DNA of 64,000 bases. Source: Streptococcus sp. oral taxon 058 str. F0407 (GTDB lineage Bacteria > Bacillota > Bacilli > Lactobacillales > Streptococcaceae). Under the pieces are notes generated by a model. The model searched no databases. It saw only the letters and a program-made list of their open reading frames with translations, and was not told where the DNA came from. A program made the position numbers and the translations under genes. Every line of letters begins with the position of its first letter. Positions within the stretch are counted from its first letter, which is position 1. Positions 56,813 through 64,000 of this stretch are shown here, one piece after another. The stretch is taken from NCBI RefSeq assembly GCF_000235485.1, contig NZ_JH378879.1, positions 17,042 to 81,041 on the forward strand, in the 5' to 3' direction.

Positions 56813-57208
56813 ATGTCAAAGAAACTCCAACGTAAAAAACAATTGCGAAATAGCCTTCGTCGTTCAGGTGCATTTTCAACTACAGTGACCAAAGTTGTCG
56901 AAGAGACCAAAAAAGTGGTGAAACATGCGGAAAAATCTGCCAGCCAAGCAGGAAAAGTTGTCTCTAAAAAAGTGGAACAAGCAGTAGAAGCGACCAAGGA
57001 ACAAGCTCAAAAAGTGGCGAATTCAGTAGAAGATTTCGCAGCTACTTTGGGTGGTCTCTCATTAGATCGCGCTAAGACTTTCTATGATGAAGGCATCAAG
57101 TCAGCTTCTGACTTCAAAAACTGGACTGAAAAAGAACTTCTTGCCTTGAAAGGAATCGGCCCAGCTACCATCAAGAAATTGAAAGAAAACGGCATCAAGT
57201 TCAAGTAA
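56813..57208 (+). CDS. basic coiled-coil protein with C-terminal helix-hairpin-helix
   Basis: The 131-residue protein has a Lys/Arg-rich start (SKKLQRKKQLRNSLRRSG), a Lys/Ala/Glu/Val-rich coiled coil (about 30-75) resembling phasin/histone-like sequences, and a C-terminal HhH (about 90-131) with LKGIGPATIKKLKENGI. HhH hairpins of this type bind DNA backbone. Function unknown; a nucleoid-associated role is possible. Its HhH module is nearly repeated at the end of the protein at 59529-60770. Confidence 0.8.
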   Translation: MSKKLQRKKQLRNSLRRSGAFSTTVTKVVEETKKVVKHAEKSASQAGKVVSKKVEQAVEATKEQAQKVANSVEDFAATLGGLSLDRAKTFYDEGIKSASDFKNWTEKELLALKGIGPATIKKLKENGIKFK

Positions 57209-57221
57209 TCTTTCTTGTCCC

Positions 57222-57250
57222 TTGCATTTCCGCCAAAAACTTGCTACAAT
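57222..57250 (+). promoter_or_regulatory. promoter of the T-box/valS transcript
   Basis: -35 TTGCAT (57222-57227), 17-nt spacer, -10 TACAAT (57245-57250) with extended TGC. Confidence 0.8.
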
Positions 57251-57254
57251 AAAG

Positions 57255-57471
57255 CCATCAGAGGTGTTTTGAATCCCACATTTTACAGAAAGTGGCGGCG
57301 CTGAGAAGTCCACAAATGTGTCAAAACTAGTTGCTGATAGATGAAAATGAAATAAAAGTGTCTTTGTATATCCTTCAAAGACAAGAGTTGCGGGCATCTC
57401 TGCCCGAAATTGGGTGGTACCGCGGATAACACATTCGTCCCTGTCATGTAGATGGCAGGGGCATTTTTTTA
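57255..57471 (+). promoter_or_regulatory. T-box riboswitch with candidate Val (GUC) specifier
   Basis: The T-box sequence TGGGTGGTACCGCG is at 57411-57424. A terminator stem (about 57437-57461, CCCTGTCAT/ATGGCAGGG) is followed by TTTTTTT. Stem I can be drawn with GTTTTGA and CACATTT on the left pairing with AAATGTG and TCAAAAC on the right. The right side exposes GTC at 57320-57322, a valine codon, in an internal loop. Uncharged tRNA-Val would allow read-through to the GNAT gene and onward toward valS. Confidence 0.88.
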
Positions 57472-57490
57472 TGGAAAGTGAGGGCTGAAG

Positions 57491-58057
57491 ATGGAGCGAG
57501 CACAATTACCAGAACGTATAGAAACCGAACGTCTCGTTTTACGAGTCCGCACAGTTGCTGATGCCGAGAATATTCATGCCTACGCTAGTTTGCCAGAGGT
57601 CGCCTATCCAGCAGCATTTCACCCCGTCAAGACCTTGGAAGATGAGATTTATTATTTGGAGCATATCCTTCCTGAGCGCAATCAAAAGGGAAATCTCCCA
57701 GCAGGCTATGGAATTGTCGTTAAAGGAACCGATAAAGTCATTGGTTCTGTTGATTTCAATCACCGCCACCAAGATGATGTTCTTGAGATTGGCTATACCT
57801 TGCACCCAGACTATTGGGGTAGAGGATATGTACCAGAAGCAGCGCGTGCCTTGATTGACCTAGGTTTTAAAGAATTGGGTCTTCACAAGATTGAACTGGT
57901 CTGCTTTGGCTACAATATCCAAAGTCAACGAGTTGCTGAGAAGCTTGGTTTCACTCTTGAAGCTAGAATCCGGGGCCGCAAAGATGCCCAAGGAAACCGC
58001 TGTGACAGTCTCATATACGGCTTGCTGAGGAGTGAGTGGGGGAGTTTAAACTGTTAG
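57491..58057 (+). CDS. GNAT N-acetyltransferase (RimJ/RimL-like)
   Basis: The 188-residue protein is an Acetyltransf_3-type enzyme: ETERLVLRVRTVADAENIH, then IGYTLHPDYWGRGYVPEAA (acetyl-CoA motif A) and IELVCFGYNIQSQRVAEKLG. It acetylates an unknown amine, possibly a protein N-terminus. It is the first gene after the valine T-box, so its expression should rise when tRNA-Val is uncharged. The last residues (SEWGSLNC) overlap the EcsC gene by 22 nt and may have been altered by the insertion that follows. Confidence 0.9.
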   Translation: MERAQLPERIETERLVLRVRTVADAENIHAYASLPEVAYPAAFHPVKTLEDEIYYLEHILPERNQKGNLPAGYGIVVKGTDKVIGSVDFNHRHQDDVLEIGYTLHPDYWGRGYVPEAARALIDLGFKELGLHKIELVCFGYNIQSQRVAEKLGFTLEARIRGRKDAQGNRCDSLIYGLLRSEWGSLNC

Positions 58058-59160
58058 TTGAACTATTCGAGAAAATAGAACAGTTGGGATGTATTGAAGA
58101 ATTTCGAAAGCGAGGAAAAAGTAAGGTTATGGAAGATGTTTTAGATAAAAAGGAAATAGACTCTTTAGATAGATTAAACAATCGCTATGAAATACTTACA
58201 AAGCCAAGCCACTTAGCAAAATTGGGAGAACGAGTAGCAGAAATTATTCCAAATGGAGTAAAAGAAATTATTGGAGGTGTTGGAAACTCTATTTCGGAAC
58301 AACAAATCTACATACAAGCCATGGAACAAATCTCTAATGGTTTTAAAATAATTGAAGAACAAGCTGCTAAATTATCGGTTAGCAATCAAAAGATAGTTGA
58401 AAATCTTCAAAAGTACGGAAAGTTAGATAGTTATCAAGATATTCCAAAACTTCGAAGTTATGAAATTTCAAAAGCTGTGGATGATTTCCGAACTCTGAAT
58501 TTGATTACTGCCTTTATAGAAGGTGGTGGAACTGGATATTTTGGTTTTGCAGGTCTTCCTTTTAATCTTATTTTAAGTACCTTTATTTATTTTAGAGCTG
58601 TTCAATCCATTGCCATGTATTATGGATATGATGTAAAAAATGATAACGAGGAACTTATTATTGCAAATTCAGTTTTTGTTAACGCTCTAAGTCCAGCAAA
58701 ATCAGATATAAATAATGAACTATCCGCTGTAATTACCAAAGTAATGCTAATGAGTAAAGCTACTATTATTAGAGAAACTTCGAAAAAAACTTGGTCTGAC
58801 ATGGCTGCCAGAAGAGGAATTCCATTACTTCTTACACAAATGAGAGCCTTGTCTCATAAAAGTGCTGCTAAAGCGTTAGAAAAGGCAGGAGAGAAAGGAA
58901 TTGAAAATATAATATTTAAAGAAACTTTTGAGTTGCTTGGAAAAAAATTAACTAAAAATATTATAAAAAAATCTATCCCCTTTGTTTCTGCTGGAATTGG
59001 TGCATTACTGGATACTGCCCAAATGAAAATGGTATTAGAGTATGCTGATATTTTTTACCAAAAACGTTTTATTGTAGAAAAGGAATCACGCATACGTTCA
59101 TTAATGGAACAGGAAGAAAATTCTGTTATTGAAGCCGAGTTTATAGAATTAGATAACTAG
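58036..59160 (+). CDS. EcsC family protein
   Basis: The 374-residue protein starts at GTG 58036 inside the GNAT gene; the ribosome site is poor, so the exact start is uncertain. It has the EcsC-domain pattern: RLNNRYEILTKPSHLAKLGE, IIEEQAAKLSVSNQ, then a Gly-rich hydrophobic hairpin (FIEGGGTGYFGFAGLPFNLI) and a second Gly-containing segment near 305-320. EcsC-domain proteins are thought to be membrane associated; function unknown. The gene is clearly more AT-rich, with rarer codons, than GNAT or valS, which points to recent acquisition. Confidence 0.85.
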   Translation: MGEFKLLVELFEKIEQLGCIEEFRKRGKSKVMEDVLDKKEIDSLDRLNNRYEILTKPSHLAKLGERVAEIIPNGVKEIIGGVGNSISEQQIYIQAMEQISNGFKIIEEQAAKLSVSNQKIVENLQKYGKLDSYQDIPKLRSYEISKAVDDFRTLNLITAFIEGGGTGYFGFAGLPFNLILSTFIYFRAVQSIAMYYGYDVKNDNEELIIANSVFVNALSPAKSDINNELSAVITKVMLMSKATIIRETSKKTWSDMAARRGIPLLLTQMRALSHKSAAKALEKAGEKGIENIIFKETFELLGKKLTKNIIKKSIPFVSAGIGALLDTAQMKMVLEYADIFYQKRFIVEKESRIRSLMEQEENSVIEAEFIELDN

Positions 59161-59173
59161 AAAGGACACACAC

Positions 59174-59400
59174 ATGTCTAAAGAACTTTCACCTAAATAC
59201 AATCCAGACGAGGTTGAGGTTGGTCGTTAACAAAACAACTTCAAGAAGATGTTCTCAAGACTCAAAGAGTTCAAAATTCTAAACCTTTTTCGATCGTGAT
59301 TCCCACCACCAAACATTACTTATAAACTCCACTTTGGTCACGCTTGGGACTTAATCTTGCGTCCGTAAAAAATGCATATAAAATTTTGACACACTTTTTC
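59174..59400 (+). pseudogene. decayed 5' fragment of valS
   Basis: From AACTAGAAAGGACACACAC through the ATG at 59174, the sequence matches the start of intact valS at 61950, with 5 differences in the first 63 nt of coding sequence. It has a stop codon after 18 codons (59228-59230). Further matches include TTTTTCGATCGTGATTCC, CCACCAAAC, CTTTGGTCACGCTTGGGA and AAAAATGCATATAAAATTTTGA, with indels between. Similarity fades around 59400. It corresponds to about the first 75 codons of valS. Confidence 0.88.
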
Positions 59401-59528
59401 TATAACCTTCAAAGTAAACAAGCTACAGAGGAACTGGAATTCTCCATTAAAGCCTGTATCTGAGACTGTAAGGATATCTAAGGCAGTTTAGTCGGGTCTA
59501 TTGAAGACTGAATTAAAGGAGAAAATAG

Positions 59529-60770
59529 ATGACTAAAAAGAAAAATAGAAAAAAAGAATTAAAACGCCAGCAAAAGTTGGACATCAAAGTTATTTCTGAA
59601 GAAGAGGCTGCTTGGACAGAAATAATGGCTAAAAAACCAACTTTTGTAGAACGTCGAAAAATTCAAAATTTCGATGAACAAAATACCGCAATGGTTCAAT
59701 ATGCTGAAGAGCATGGAGAGTTTCCAGATGTTCAGCAAATCAATTACCAACTAAAAAATAGAATTTTTGACTGGAATCAGGACAATGCTTTATTCAGAGA
59801 AGCCATGCATACTCCAAATACACAGAAGCGAAATAAACTGTTAAAGCAAGTTTTAAAGATCAATCCAAATTATTTTGCTGCTGATTTCCATCTATTCTTA
59901 TCAGAAGTTGAAGATTTTGATCTACAAACTTTTAAAAAAGTATTGGAGTTTGAAACTCTAGTTTTAGAAAAATGGAAAATTAACGGATACAATAGTTGGA
60001 ACATTTTTGAAGCACGCCCTATTCTAACTGCTCTTATGTTTCTAATTGAGTATTATATGACAGAAAAATTTTATTATAAGGCTTTGGAATTGGTTAACTT
60101 ATACTTAAGTAAGCGACCAGAACGGTTCCCGCCTAATTTTGTTTTCTGTATGCTTTCCTTGTATCATATTACTGGTCAGGAACTAAAGGTTGAGCGCTTC
60201 TATCGTGAAGAATTGAATAAAGGAAAACGGGATGATACCATCCTCATTCATGCTATTATCTCTGCTTTTGCTCAAGGAAAGATTGAGGAGGCAAGTCAGC
60301 TATTTGCAAAATTAGTGGAAATCAATGATGAAGCCGTTGAATTCTTTATAGAGGAAGATTGGCACTTCAAAATTTTAGACATAGAAGAGCAAGAATTCTA
60401 TTTTCCAAACTCGGTTGAATCGCTACAAGCTAGTTTATATTTTCTGCTTGAGTATTTACAAGAAAACATTATTTTAACAGAATTTTTAACAAACGAGGCG
60501 AAAAAGTTCCGTCGTAAACCAGTATCTTCGAATCGTTCTAGGATGATAAAAAATTTATCCGAGGTAACCGACTGGCACTCCTTTATGAACGAGGAAAAAA
60601 TGAAGGAAATTCGGATGGATCTTGTTCGCATTTTTGTAGAAAACAGGATCCGTACATCTGCAGATTTTAAAAAATGGACCGAAAAAGAAGTTCTTGCTTT
60701 GAAGGGAATTGGTCCCGCTACCGTTCAAAAACTGAAAGAAAACGGTATAAGGTTTAAGGACGAGAAGTAA
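59529..60770 (+). CDS. helical-repeat protein with C-terminal helix-hairpin-helix
   Basis: The 413-residue protein starts at ATG 59529, 7 nt after AAGGAG. It has a Lys-rich start (MTKKKNRKKELKRQQKL), a long all-helical region that looks TPR-like (about 60-320, e.g. FYYKALELVNLYLSKRPERF, GKIEEASQLFAKLVEINDEA) and a final HhH (about 373-413, LKGIGPATVQKLKENGIRFK). That HhH is about 80% identical in sequence to the end of the protein at 56813-57208. I know no family for the whole. It is AT-rich. It sits just after the decayed valS piece and 31 nt before the RhuM gene. Confidence 0.82.
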   Translation: MTKKKNRKKELKRQQKLDIKVISEEEAAWTEIMAKKPTFVERRKIQNFDEQNTAMVQYAEEHGEFPDVQQINYQLKNRIFDWNQDNALFREAMHTPNTQKRNKLLKQVLKINPNYFAADFHLFLSEVEDFDLQTFKKVLEFETLVLEKWKINGYNSWNIFEARPILTALMFLIEYYMTEKFYYKALELVNLYLSKRPERFPPNFVFCMLSLYHITGQELKVERFYREELNKGKRDDTILIHAIISAFAQGKIEEASQLFAKLVEINDEAVEFFIEEDWHFKILDIEEQEFYFPNSVESLQASLYFLLEYLQENIILTEFLTNEAKKFRRKPVSSNRSRMIKNLSEVTDWHSFMNEEKMKEIRMDLVRIFVENRIRTSADFKKWTEKEVLALKGIGPATVQKLKENGIRFKDEK

Positions 60771-60801
60771 TTGTTTATTGAAGGGAGGAGGTGGAATTGT
60801 C

Positions 60802-61803
60802 TTGAATGAAATTTCTAATTTCATCCTGTATACTACACCAAATGGCGATGTTCAGTTAGATATTCTTTTACAAGATGAAAATCTTTGGTTGACTCAAAAA
60901 GGTCTTGCAGAGCTCTTTGGAGTTGAGCGAAGTGTCATTACAAAGCACTTGAAAAACATTTATGATAGTGGAGAGTTGGATAAGATATCAACTTGTGCAA
61001 AATTTGCACAGGTTCAACAAGAGGGAAATAGATCTGTCCGGCGTGAACTTGAGTATTACAATCTGGATGCTATCATTTCAGTTGGTTACCGTGTAAATTC
61101 CAGTAAGGCTACTCAATTTAGAATTTGGGCGACCAACACCTTGAAAGAATTTATCATCAAAGGTTTTGTTTTAAATGATGAACGATTGAAACAAGGACAG
61201 ACAGTTTTCGGACAAGATTATTTCCGTGAACTTTTAGAACGAATTCGCTCTATTCGTTCTAGCGAGCGCCGAATCTACCAGCAAATTACGGACATCTTTG
61301 CCGAATGTGCCATAGATTATGATAGAAACTCTGATATTACTAAAAACTTCTATGCTATGGTACAAAATAAATTTCATTATGCAATTACTGGAAGTACTGC
61401 TGCAGAAATTATCTATCAGCAAGCCGATGCAAGTAAGGAAAAAATGGGATTAACTACTTGGAAGAATGCACCTGATGGACGAGTGCTCAAATCAGATGTA
61501 ACGGTAGCCAAAAACTATCTGCAAGAAAAAGAAATCCGACAACTAGAGCGAACAGTTACAGCCTACTTTGATTATATCGAGGGTTTGGTTGAGCGCCGTA
61601 ATACTTTTACTATGCGAGGATTGGCAGATAGTATTGATCGTTTTTTATCTTTTAATGAATATGAAATCTTAGAAGGAAAAGGAAGTATTTCCGAGAGACA
61701 AGCAGACTCCAAAGCTATCCAGGAGTACGAAAAATTTAACCAAACTCAAAAAATCATCTCGGACTTTGATAAACATATTCTGAAGATAATGAGAGAGAGT
61801 TAA
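60802..61803 (+). CDS. virulence protein RhuM family
   Basis: I choose TTG 60802 because GGGAGGAGG ends 10-11 nt upstream; the only earlier in-frame start (TTG 60778) lies before that site. The product has 333 residues. Its N-terminal part matches RhuM family (PF13310): LDILLQDENLWLTQKGLAELF, VERSVITKHLKNIYDSGEL, ELEYYNLDAIISVGYRVNS and FRIWATNTLKEFIIKGFVLN. The C-terminal half is helical. RhuM-family proteins occur in genomic islands and near restriction or toxin genes; the biochemical role is not known. The gene is AT-rich and probably co-transcribed with the upstream gene. Confidence 0.88.
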   Translation: MNEISNFILYTTPNGDVQLDILLQDENLWLTQKGLAELFGVERSVITKHLKNIYDSGELDKISTCAKFAQVQQEGNRSVRRELEYYNLDAIISVGYRVNSSKATQFRIWATNTLKEFIIKGFVLNDERLKQGQTVFGQDYFRELLERIRSIRSSERRIYQQITDIFAECAIDYDRNSDITKNFYAMVQNKFHYAITGSTAAEIIYQQADASKEKMGLTTWKNAPDGRVLKSDVTVAKNYLQEKEIRQLERTVTAYFDYIEGLVERRNTFTMRGLADSIDRFLSFNEYEILEGKGSISERQADSKAIQEYEKFNQTQKIISDFDKHILKIMRES

Positions 61804-61949
61804 TGTAAATCTAAGAGTTTGATTTGTAACGTGTTCATACAGTTTTTTTTGCTAAGAGAAAATTCTTATAGAAACAAGATGTGTTGAATCAAAGTCTATC
61901 TCCGACATGCTAATTTTATTTAAAGATATAAACTAGAAAGGACACACAC
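61804..61949 (+). other. intergenic stretch before intact valS
   Basis: It is AT-rich with no ORF. I find no convincing promoter or second T-box. Its last 20 nt (AACTAGAAAGGACACACACA) duplicate the sequence before the decayed valS at 59154-59173. Bases before that (TTTATTTAAAGATATAAACT) loosely resemble the end of the EcsC gene, so a trace of that gene may also be duplicated here. Confidence 0.5.
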
Positions 61950-64000
61950 ATGTCTAAACAACTTTCACCTAAATACAATCCAGCCGAGGTTGAGGCTGGT
62001 CGTTACCAAAAATGGCTTGATGCGGATGTTTTCAAGCCTTCAGGCGATCAAAAGGCTAAGCCTTATTCGATCGTTATTCCACCACCAAACGTAACTGGGA
62101 AACTTCACCTTGGTCACGCTTGGGATACAACTTTGCAGGATATCATCATCCGTCAAAAACGCATGCAAGGTTTTGATACGCTTTGGCTTCCGGGTATGGA
62201 CCACGCAGGGATTGCCACTCAGGCTAAGGTTGAGCAGCGCTTGCGCGGTGAGGGCATTACGCGTTATGACCTCGGTCGTGAAAAATTCCTCGAGAAAGTC
62301 TGGGAATGGAAAGATGAGTATGCCACTACTATCAAGGAACAATGGGGCAAGATGGGGCTCTCTGTAGACTACTCTCGTGAGCGTTTCACCCTTGACGAAG
62401 GTTTGTCAAAAGCCGTCCGTAAGGTCTTTGTCGATCTTTATAAGAAAGGCTGGATCTACCGTGGTGAGTTTATCATCAACTGGGACCCAGCAGCTCGCAC
62501 AGCCCTTTCTGATATCGAGGTGATCCACAAGGATGTCGAAGGTGCCTTCTACCACATGAACTACATGCTGGAAGACGGCTCACGCGCCCTTGAAGTTGCG
62601 ACCACTCGTCCTGAGACCATGTTTGGGGACGTAGCTGTTGCAGTCAATCCAGAAGACCCACGCTACAAGGATTTGATTGGCCAACATGTCATCCTTCCAA
62701 TCGCTAATAAACTCATCCCAATCGTTGGAGATGAGCACGCAGATCCTGAGTTTGGTACGGGTGTCGTGAAAATCACACCTGCCCACGATCCAAACGACTT
62801 CTTAGTTGGTCAACGTCACAACTTGCCACAAGTCAACGTCATGAACGACGACGGAACTATGAATGACTTGGCCTTTGAATTTGCAGGCATGGACCGTTTT
62901 GAAGCTCGTAAGGCGGTCGTTGCTAAGTTGGAAGAAATCGGTGCCCTTGTTAAAATCGAAAAACGTGTCCACAGTGTTGGTCACTCAGAGCGTACAGGTG
63001 TCGTGGTTGAACCACGCTTGTCTACGCAATGGTTCGTTAAGATGGACCAATTGGCGAAAAATGCCATCGCCAACCAAGACACAGACGACAAGGTAGAATT
63101 CTACCCACCTCGTTTCAACGATACCTTCCTTCAATGGATGGAAAATGTCCACGACTGGGTTATCTCACGTCAGCTCTGGTGGGGTCACCAAATCCCTGCT
63201 TGGTACAATTCTGAGGGTGAAATGTATGTCGGTGAAGAAGCTCCAGAAGGCGACGGATGGACTCAGGACGAAGACGTCTTAGATACTTGGTTCAGTTCGG
63301 CCCTTTGGCCATTCTCAACTATGGGCTGGCCGGATGTTGACTCAGAAGACTTTAAACGTTATTATCCAACATCAACTTTGGTGACTGGTTATGATATTAT
63401 TCCGTTTTGGGTGTCTCGGATGATTTTCCAAGGTTTGGAATTTACTGGCAAGTCGCCATTCAAAAATGCCTTGATTCATGGTCTCATTCGTGATGAGCAA
63501 GGACGCAAGATGTCGAAATCTCTCGGTAACGGGATTGATCCAATGGATGTTATTGATAAGTACGGAACAGATAGCCTTCGTTGGTTCCTTTCAAACGGTT
63601 CTGCACCAGGGCAAGACGTGCGCTTCTCTTACGAGAAAATGGATGCTTCATGGAACTTCATTAACAAGATCTGGAACATCTCTCGCTACATCCTCATGAA
63701 CAATGAAGGTTTGACTCTTGAGCAAGCAACGGCTAATGTCGAAAAAGTTGTTAACAAGGAAGCTGGAAATGTCACAGACCGCTGGATTCTCCACAACCTC
63801 AATGAAACCATCGGAAAAGTCACTGAAAACTTTGACAAGTTTGAGTTTGGTGTTGCTGGCCACATCCTCTACAACTTCATCTGGGATGAGTTTGCGGACT
63901 GGTACGTTGAGTTGACCAAGGAAGTCCTTTATAGCGATAACGAAGAAGAGAAAGTCATCACACGTTCTGTTCTCCTTTATACTTTGGACAAGATCCTTCG
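61950..64000 (+). CDS. valS: valyl-tRNA synthetase (C-terminus outside window)
   Basis: 683 codons are visible of an enzyme normally about 880 long; the frame is intact to the edge. Class I motifs: HLGH at residues 53-56 (in [17 protein letters not shown]) and KMSKS at 520-524. The editing domain ([17 protein letters not shown]) and [16 protein letters not shown] are present. It charges tRNA-Val. In the ancestral order it should be controlled by the T-box at 57255-57471, now more than 4.4 kb upstream with four genes between. Confidence 0.98.
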   Translation, partial: MSKQLSPKYNPAEVEAGRYQKWLDADVFKPSGDQKAKPYSIVIPPPNVTGKLHLGHAWDTTLQDIIIRQKRMQGFDTLWLPGMDHAGIATQAKVEQRLRGEGITRYDLGREKFLEKVWEWKDEYATTIKEQWGKMGLSVDYSRERFTLDEGLSKAVRKVFVDLYKKGWIYRGEFIINWDPAARTALSDIEVIHKDVEGAFYHMNYMLEDGSRALEVATTRPETMFGDVAVAVNPEDPRYKDLIGQHVILPIANKLIPIVGDEHADPEFGTGVVKITPAHDPNDFLVGQRHNLPQVNVMNDDGTMNDLAFEFAGMDRFEARKAVVAKLEEIGALVKIEKRVHSVGHSERTGVVVEPRLSTQWFVKMDQLAKNAIANQDTDDKVEFYPPRFNDTFLQWMENVHDWVISRQLWWGHQIPAWYNSEGEMYVGEEAPEGDGWTQDEDVLDTWFSSALWPFSTMGWPDVDSEDFKRYYPTSTLVTGYDIIPFWVSRMIFQGLEFTGKSPFKNALIHGLIRDEQGRKMSKSLGNGIDPMDVIDKYGTDSLRWFLSNGSAPGQDVRFSYEKMDASWNFINKIWNISRYILMNNEGLTLEQATANVEKVVNKEAGNVTDRWILHNLNETIGKVTENFDKFEFGVAGHILYNFIWDEFADWYVELTKEVLYSDNEEEKVITRSVLLYTLDKIL

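Noticed and set aside
46394-59160. Functional link between ecsAB and the distant EcsC-family gene
   Set aside because: EcsC-domain proteins are widespread and often unrelated to EcsAB; the 11-kb distance, AT-rich composition and different transcript argue against it.
59174-59230. A separate 18-codon gene starting MSKELSPKYNP
   Set aside because: It is the truncated start of the decayed valS copy, not an independent gene.

Overview
The window is a chromosomal segment of a mitis-group Streptococcus, close to S. mitis, S. oralis or S. pneumoniae. The evidence is a low-GC gene set, several blocks whose contents and order match my recollection of the pneumococcal chromosome (murI to yidD, endoD-pgk-glnRA, hrcA-grpE-dnaK-dnaJ, ccrZ-trmB-rimP-nusA-infB-rbfA, the valS neighbourhood), YSIRK/LPXTG surface proteins, and a BOX element of the A-C type (54681-54785). 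The joins between blocks do not look pneumococcal: gpo lies beside rsmH, and mraY is followed by a fucosidase gene and then yneF. A commensal relative is therefore more likely than S. pneumoniae itself.

Layout. 1-5213 (-): 5' part of a very large surface protein that joins a trypsin-like protease domain to a GH29 alpha-L-fucosidase. 5555-7722 (-): XRE regulator, two DUF3278 membrane proteins, a small membrane protein and glutathione peroxidase, behind a consensus promoter with operator-like repeats. 7887-12406 (+): rsmH-ftsL-pbp2X-mraY. 12459-17582 (-): GH95 fucosidase on the cell wall. 17914-24089 (+): yneF, murI, an NTP pyrophosphatase fusion, phosphodiesterase, cbpB, xerD-like, scpA, scpB, rluB, yidD. 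24192-25574 (+): pepA and an orphan bacteriocin-immunity gene. 25670-27301 (-): Na/Pi cotransporter. 27645-32426 (+): GH85 endoglycosidase EndoD. 32660-36340 (+): pgk, an ArAE-type membrane protein, glnR-glnA. 36454-37896 (+): padR with two DUF2812 genes. 38057-44099 (+): HrcA heat-shock cluster with two CIRCE elements. 44177-45598 (-): two anchored proteins and a HIT protein. 45666-54681 (+): ecsAB, ccrZ, trmB and the rimP-nusA-ylxR-ylxQ-infB-rbfA translation/transcription operon. 54884-57208 (+): DUF1858/DUF438 pair, DUF1912, a helix-hairpin-helix protein. 57222 to the end (+): a T-box leader with a candidate GUC (Val) specifier, a GNAT gene, an AT-rich accessory insertion, and valS (cut by the window edge).

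How the genes work together. The three YSIRK glycosidases (GH29, GH95, GH85) would together remove fucose and N-glycan cores from host glycoproteins. Each has a catabolite-response (cre)-like site upstream, which suggests one CcpA-controlled glycan-foraging regulon. The rest is mostly housekeeping: cell-wall synthesis, chromosome segregation, nitrogen control, protein folding and translation.

The most unusual region is 58036-61950. An EcsC-family gene, a decayed 5' copy of valS, a helical-repeat protein ending in a helix-hairpin-helix, and a RhuM-family gene sit between the T-box/GNAT unit and the intact valS. The decayed valS start shows that DNA entered here while a complete valS was kept or rebuilt. 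The function of these accessory genes is unknown.
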